Source: Bathymodiolus brooksi (lineage: Eukaryota; Mollusca; Bivalvia; Mytilida; Modiolidae). Taken from it: 64,000 nucleotides of DNA. Location: contig OY804579.1 in the NCBI GenBank assembly GCA_963680875.1, positions 21,871,804 through 21,935,803 of the forward strand. Reading direction: 5' to 3'. The notes under the pieces are model-generated. The model saw nothing but the letters and a program-made list of their open reading frames with translations, did no database searches and was not told the origin of the DNA. The first letter of the stretch is position 1, and every line of letters starts with the position of its first letter. Below are positions 59,860-64,000 of the stretch, in pieces. The translations under genes and the position numbers were made by a program.

Positions 59860-62800
59860 ATTGGTAAAGAATTTGGTAATTTAATTTCCACAATGTGGGT
59901 GTGAACATCAATGTCCTAGATTTATAATTATTTATGAGTTTCACAAATCATTATTTTTATAGATTTCATTGTTTTCTTTCATCTTTTAAGCTAAAAGTTG
60001 TTATTGGGTTGTCATATCTTACTAAAGTTACAACAGCCTTAATTAAACAGGAATGTTTGTAATGTAGAGACTCCTCCCTTAAAATTTGATACAAAGTCAT
60101 TTTAAAATGTTTTACTTGAGGGATAACAAATATTTAAAGTGTATATATATCAAAAATAGCAGCTTAAAAATATCAAACTGACTTTTAAAACTTGTTTAAT
60201 TCTCATCAATCATAATTTGAAATAAAACAGCACAAATATCTATGATTAATCTTGAAATCTTCTTAAAAGACATAAAATTCAAATTAGAAAGAAAATAAAA
60301 ACCTACAAGTTTGCTCCATGGCCAACAATCATCTTATCACGATTTTTTTGAAGTTTTATCTTAAATGTATATAATATTTAATAAAGCAGAAAGGCTTGTT
60401 AAAAACATCCTTCTCAAATAATCACAAAACTAAATGATGAAAGTTAACTCTTAGAAACCTTAACATCCATTAATACATACTAAACAAACAAATTAGATCT
60501 TAAGTATCTTTTAATACCTTCAAATATATGCATGTAGCGTAGATACCCAACTGAAATATTTATAGTCTTATAACTAATATAAGTTTGTCGTGATAAGAAA
60601 AAAAAAAGAAAAAAAAGTGGCATGTACATAAGTAAACAGAATTCAGACAGATTTGTATATTAGGGACTAAAAAGTTACTTCGAAAAACCAAAATTTCGAC
60701 ACATTGAAATTTAAGATAAGAGGAGCAAAAAAGTTGAATGGCAAATAGAAGTTTAAAACAGGACTTCAGAACAATTTTGACTTAACAGAAATTTTTAGTA
60801 AACCAAGTTTGACGTAAACGAGATTCAACTGTATATAATAAATGAGATATTATATAATTTATATAATATTCTTCCAATATGTATATGTAGAGTTGATACT
60901 GCAAAACTTACAACAATAAAGTTCTGAATTAAAAATAACTGAACTTCAAATTTGACATCAAAACCTTTAAAAATTACATAAAAAAACGTTAATTTTGGTG
61001 AAATTCATCCTAATATGAAAAAAATGCAGATAATGCAAAGAAACTGTAGAAATTGTATAAAATTTTCTTAAATTTCTTTGTTTTTTGTTTTTGTTTTCCT
61101 ATCTGACATTTTCCCCCTTTTTTTTTCATCAGAGACATTTTTGAAGTCCTTGTGGACTGACAGATATTGAGATAAAGAAGTTTTTCTACTCTGATTTTTT
61201 TTCAACAGATTGTAATTTATGTTCTGGCTTGTTTCATTTTAATGATAATAAGTATGACATAAATGAGAAATAGACAACATTAGACAAGCCCTACAGGTAT
61301 AATTGAGGAATTATGATTGAATCGCCCACCTTGTTTTCTACTTTATGAACTTGGACTCCAGCAAAAACCACTAAAAAAAATCGGAAGTTTTTATCCCGTG
61401 AAATTTTTCCCTTGATGTCGAAAGTTTATAACCCTTGGATATGATCCATTATCATGTCATGGAGATAATTGTAAGATCATTGGATAACGAAGAAATCATG
61501 AAAAAAAATCCATCAAATTAAAAAAGGAAAACAACTAAATAATTCTGTGGACACACCTAAACCATAAAATCTGTTTTTGGCAATCCAACAATTCTAATTG
61601 GTTTAAATCTCACATTTATTTTTAACTGCCAATTGAACATTTAATCCATTTAAAGGCTTAGTACTTGAAATTAAAATACTTTAAACATTTCTGTAAGATA
61701 ATAGAAACATGTACATGTATATTATTTATTTTTCAAACTGTATATTATTGCTGTAAGACAGGGTCCTCATCTTTCTACAACAAATTGCCTTACAACAGAA
61801 ATAGCCTCTTACAAAAAGATGATTTTGATGTAGTTTCATGTGAAAATAGTCTTACAAGAGTTTGACTGTCACATATTAATAAAAAGTCAAATCATTTGTT
61901 TTTAGTTTTGTTTTACATAGTGTAATTTTTTTGTTTTTTTTTCTTCTAAATAAGTCTAAAATAAAATGTATTTTTGATGATAAATAAAATCCCATTTTTC
62001 CATAAAGATTTTGTCTTATCAAGGTTTTTTATTTATAGTATTTGAAGAGAGCCATCTGCTACAACATCAATAATGATGTTTTTTTCAAACTTTTTTGCTT
62101 ACTGTATACTTGTAGACATTTATATATAAATATAACATTTAGGAAGGGCATGTGTATGGACACAGGTAAAATGCTATGCCCCCACACCATCAGTGAAATT
62201 TATAGTTGTCAGATATGGATAATACCTGTAACCTCTAAATAGTGTGAACCTACAAGGACATATGAGAACTGGAGCTAGTCTAAAAAAAATCCTTGCTGTT
62301 TTTGTCCACATCATCACTGCCATCATATCATCACCAAATATGTTTTTGATAATGTTTTTGCACAATAAATAAACAAAAAGGATTTCTTCAATTTCAACCA
62401 AAGATGTTTTTTTGTTGCAAATTTTAATTGAAAAGTGTTATTATCAAGAATAATAATAATAAAATAATAAAAAAAATATTTTCAAAACTCAAAAAAAATG
62501 ATAAATGTTCTGTTAATGTCAACATTTGAATAAAGACATTAATTTCTGTCATGGAAAAACTAATTCCATTGTTCTCTAGTAGGCCATTAAATGAAAATAA
62601 GGGGACCTTTGAAAGGTGTAAAACAACCATAGAACAACCTCTGAACACATGTTAATTCTGAAGACTGCAGCCCCAAACAAAGTTTACCCATAAAAGAAGG
62701 TAATTGATCAATATTTATTCTAAACATTGGCACTTAAAGATGCCTATAATTGCTATTAGAGATGTACAATAAAATGACAATTTCTAGAAGCTATCAGGCA

Positions 62801-63340
62801 GATAATTGGCTGGATTCTAGGGGGACTTCAACATTTGTTCTGTTAAACATTCAGTCATAAAGTTCAATTTCACAAGGGAGCAGGTTTTATTATTGCCTTG
62901 TCAATCATACATGATTTTCTACAGTTTGACTTCAAATTAATTTGAAAATATAGTTCTTTTATTGTGAAAAATAAAAAAAATAAAACGCTAAAGGAAGTGT
63001 CTCTTATAAGAATACTATTCAGTTATAGTATGAATGAGAAAACACATTCAACTTGATGTCTCTGAAAATAAAAAACCCTTGAAAATATATATGTTGATAC
63101 AAGAATACAAAAATTTTATAGATATACAGAAGTCACTAAACTTTGAGGAGAAATAATATACTCAATTTAAAAGACATAGAATGTAGAGTAATGTAAAAAA
63201 TATCAGTATCTTAATTCTAAAATAAACCAAGTAAATAACTGATTACTATATGAAATATTACTATGGTTACTGAAAAACTAACATAAGAGAGACAACAATG
63301 GAAGTCTATGGAAATTATGGTCCTCAGGCCTGGGACATGT
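59860..63340. other. Very AT-rich sequence, nothing identified
   Basis: Long A and T runs. No exon of the SHIPPO-repeat gene could be recognised. A 41-base candidate at about 61331-61371 (minus) has an acceptor-like AG but a weak donor and was not called. Confidence 0.4.
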
Positions 63341-63560
63341 ACAAATATGTGGCAACTAACTATGCAATCAGTGCATATACCATTAAAGTTATGAGTTTGA
63401 ATCCTGCTCATATGTAATAAAGTTTGTCAATGACTTGTGGAAGGTTGGTGGTTTTCTCTGGGTATTCCGGTTTGCTCCACCAATAAAACTGACTGCCACG
63501 ATATACTGATATACCGTTAACTGAAATATTGTTGAAAGTGGCATTAAAACACCATAACTC
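63340..63560 (+). repeat. SINE copy, nearly full length
   Basis: The head includes GAGTTTGAATCCTGC as box B, then AAAGTTTGTCAATGACTTGT, GGTGGTTTTCTCTGGGTATT, CGGTTTGCTCCACCAATAAA, TGCCACGATATACTGATATA and TGGCATTAAAACACC. Plus orientation. The minus frame at 63408-63590 is its antisense. Confidence 0.75.
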
Positions 63561-63569
63561 TAGCCCCAT

Positions 63570-64000
63570 ATCTCTTTTTAATACAAACAATATTTGAAGG
63601 TAATTCTGACTGTTTGGTAGTCAGTCTTAAGCTTAAATACAATTCATCATGAGTCAATCTGATATCAGATTAGTTGTCAGCATTATGTTAAAACAAAACT
63701 TTAATTCATGTAAAATATGTAATCATTTGTACCTACAGAAATAATCTTCATAGTAAAGACAGTTTGTAGACTCCATAAATAAACTACATTTTTATTTTTG
63801 TACATTCAACAATGAATTTCTTGTTTCAACTTTTAATGCTCAAGTTTTAGAATTTTTTTCCAATGTTGTTTTTTTTCTTCTCTAAGATTAAAAGTAATTT
63901 TTGGTGGTAAACAATCAGCCAGGTCTGGTTTTGACAAGCTACTGCCTTTGTGCATACTAAATATGTAAACAATATCTTTTAATTTCATGTCATGGTCCAC
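63570..64000. other. AT-rich end of window, nothing identified
   Basis: No gene or repeat recognised. Confidence 0.4.

Noticed and set aside
61325..61375. Possible 41-base exon on the minus strand (VFAGVQVHKVENK)
   Set aside because: The donor-like GTGGGC is weak, and the peptide matches nothing I recognise in the family.

Overview
This window looks like AT-rich nuclear DNA from a marine invertebrate, most probably a bivalve mollusc. The case rests on sparse coding sequence with long introns, many copies of a tRNA-derived SINE whose 3' end reads like a common molluscan repeat (CGCCACGATATAGCTGAAAT then GTTAAACACCAATCAATC), many minisatellites, and a Penelope-like retroelement of the Naiad type. 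There are no bacterial or viral features. Most open reading frames above 60 codons are chance frames or frames running through tandem repeats.

Layout. (1) 1-2281, minus strand: an uninterrupted 760-codon frame of a Penelope-like element with the endonuclease in front of the reverse transcriptase; it runs off the left edge. (2) 2.9-10 kb: retroelement tails, a degenerate satellite with a clean 58-bp array (5.05-6.29 kb), a SINE at 6.3 kb, and a 1.88-kb terminal-inverted-repeat element (7260-9143) that sits in the satellite with an AGT target duplication. (3) 10-31 kb: apparently intergenic. It holds a broken LINE (11.2-12.0 kb), two palindromic MITE-like elements (12.5 and 14.4 kb), two hammerhead-ribozyme-like motifs (10.74 and 18.66 kb), several minisatellites and many decayed SINEs. 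(4) 31.6-64 kb, minus strand: the 3' part of one protein gene, a sperm-tail PG-rich (SHIPPO) repeat protein, probably STPG2-like. Three exons (54149-54335, 40585-40700, 31801-31935) join in phase and end in a stop codon and a polyadenylation signal. Its introns of 13.4 and 8.6 kb are filled with arrays (46 bp x about 89; 49 bp x about 46; 60 bp x 6; 33 bp x 7), a TTAA MITE, a hAT-like MITE and hairpins.

How it fits together: the only clear host gene is the SHIPPO-repeat gene, expected to encode an axoneme or sperm-flagellum protein. Everything else readable is mobile or repetitive. The points most worth a second look are the intact permuted Penelope-like ORF, the hammerhead-like motifs, the 1.88-kb TIR element with its readable empty site, the 49-bp arrays on both sides of the terminal 3' splice site, and an 81-nt hairpin whose arm differences become mostly G-U pairs on the gene's sense strand.
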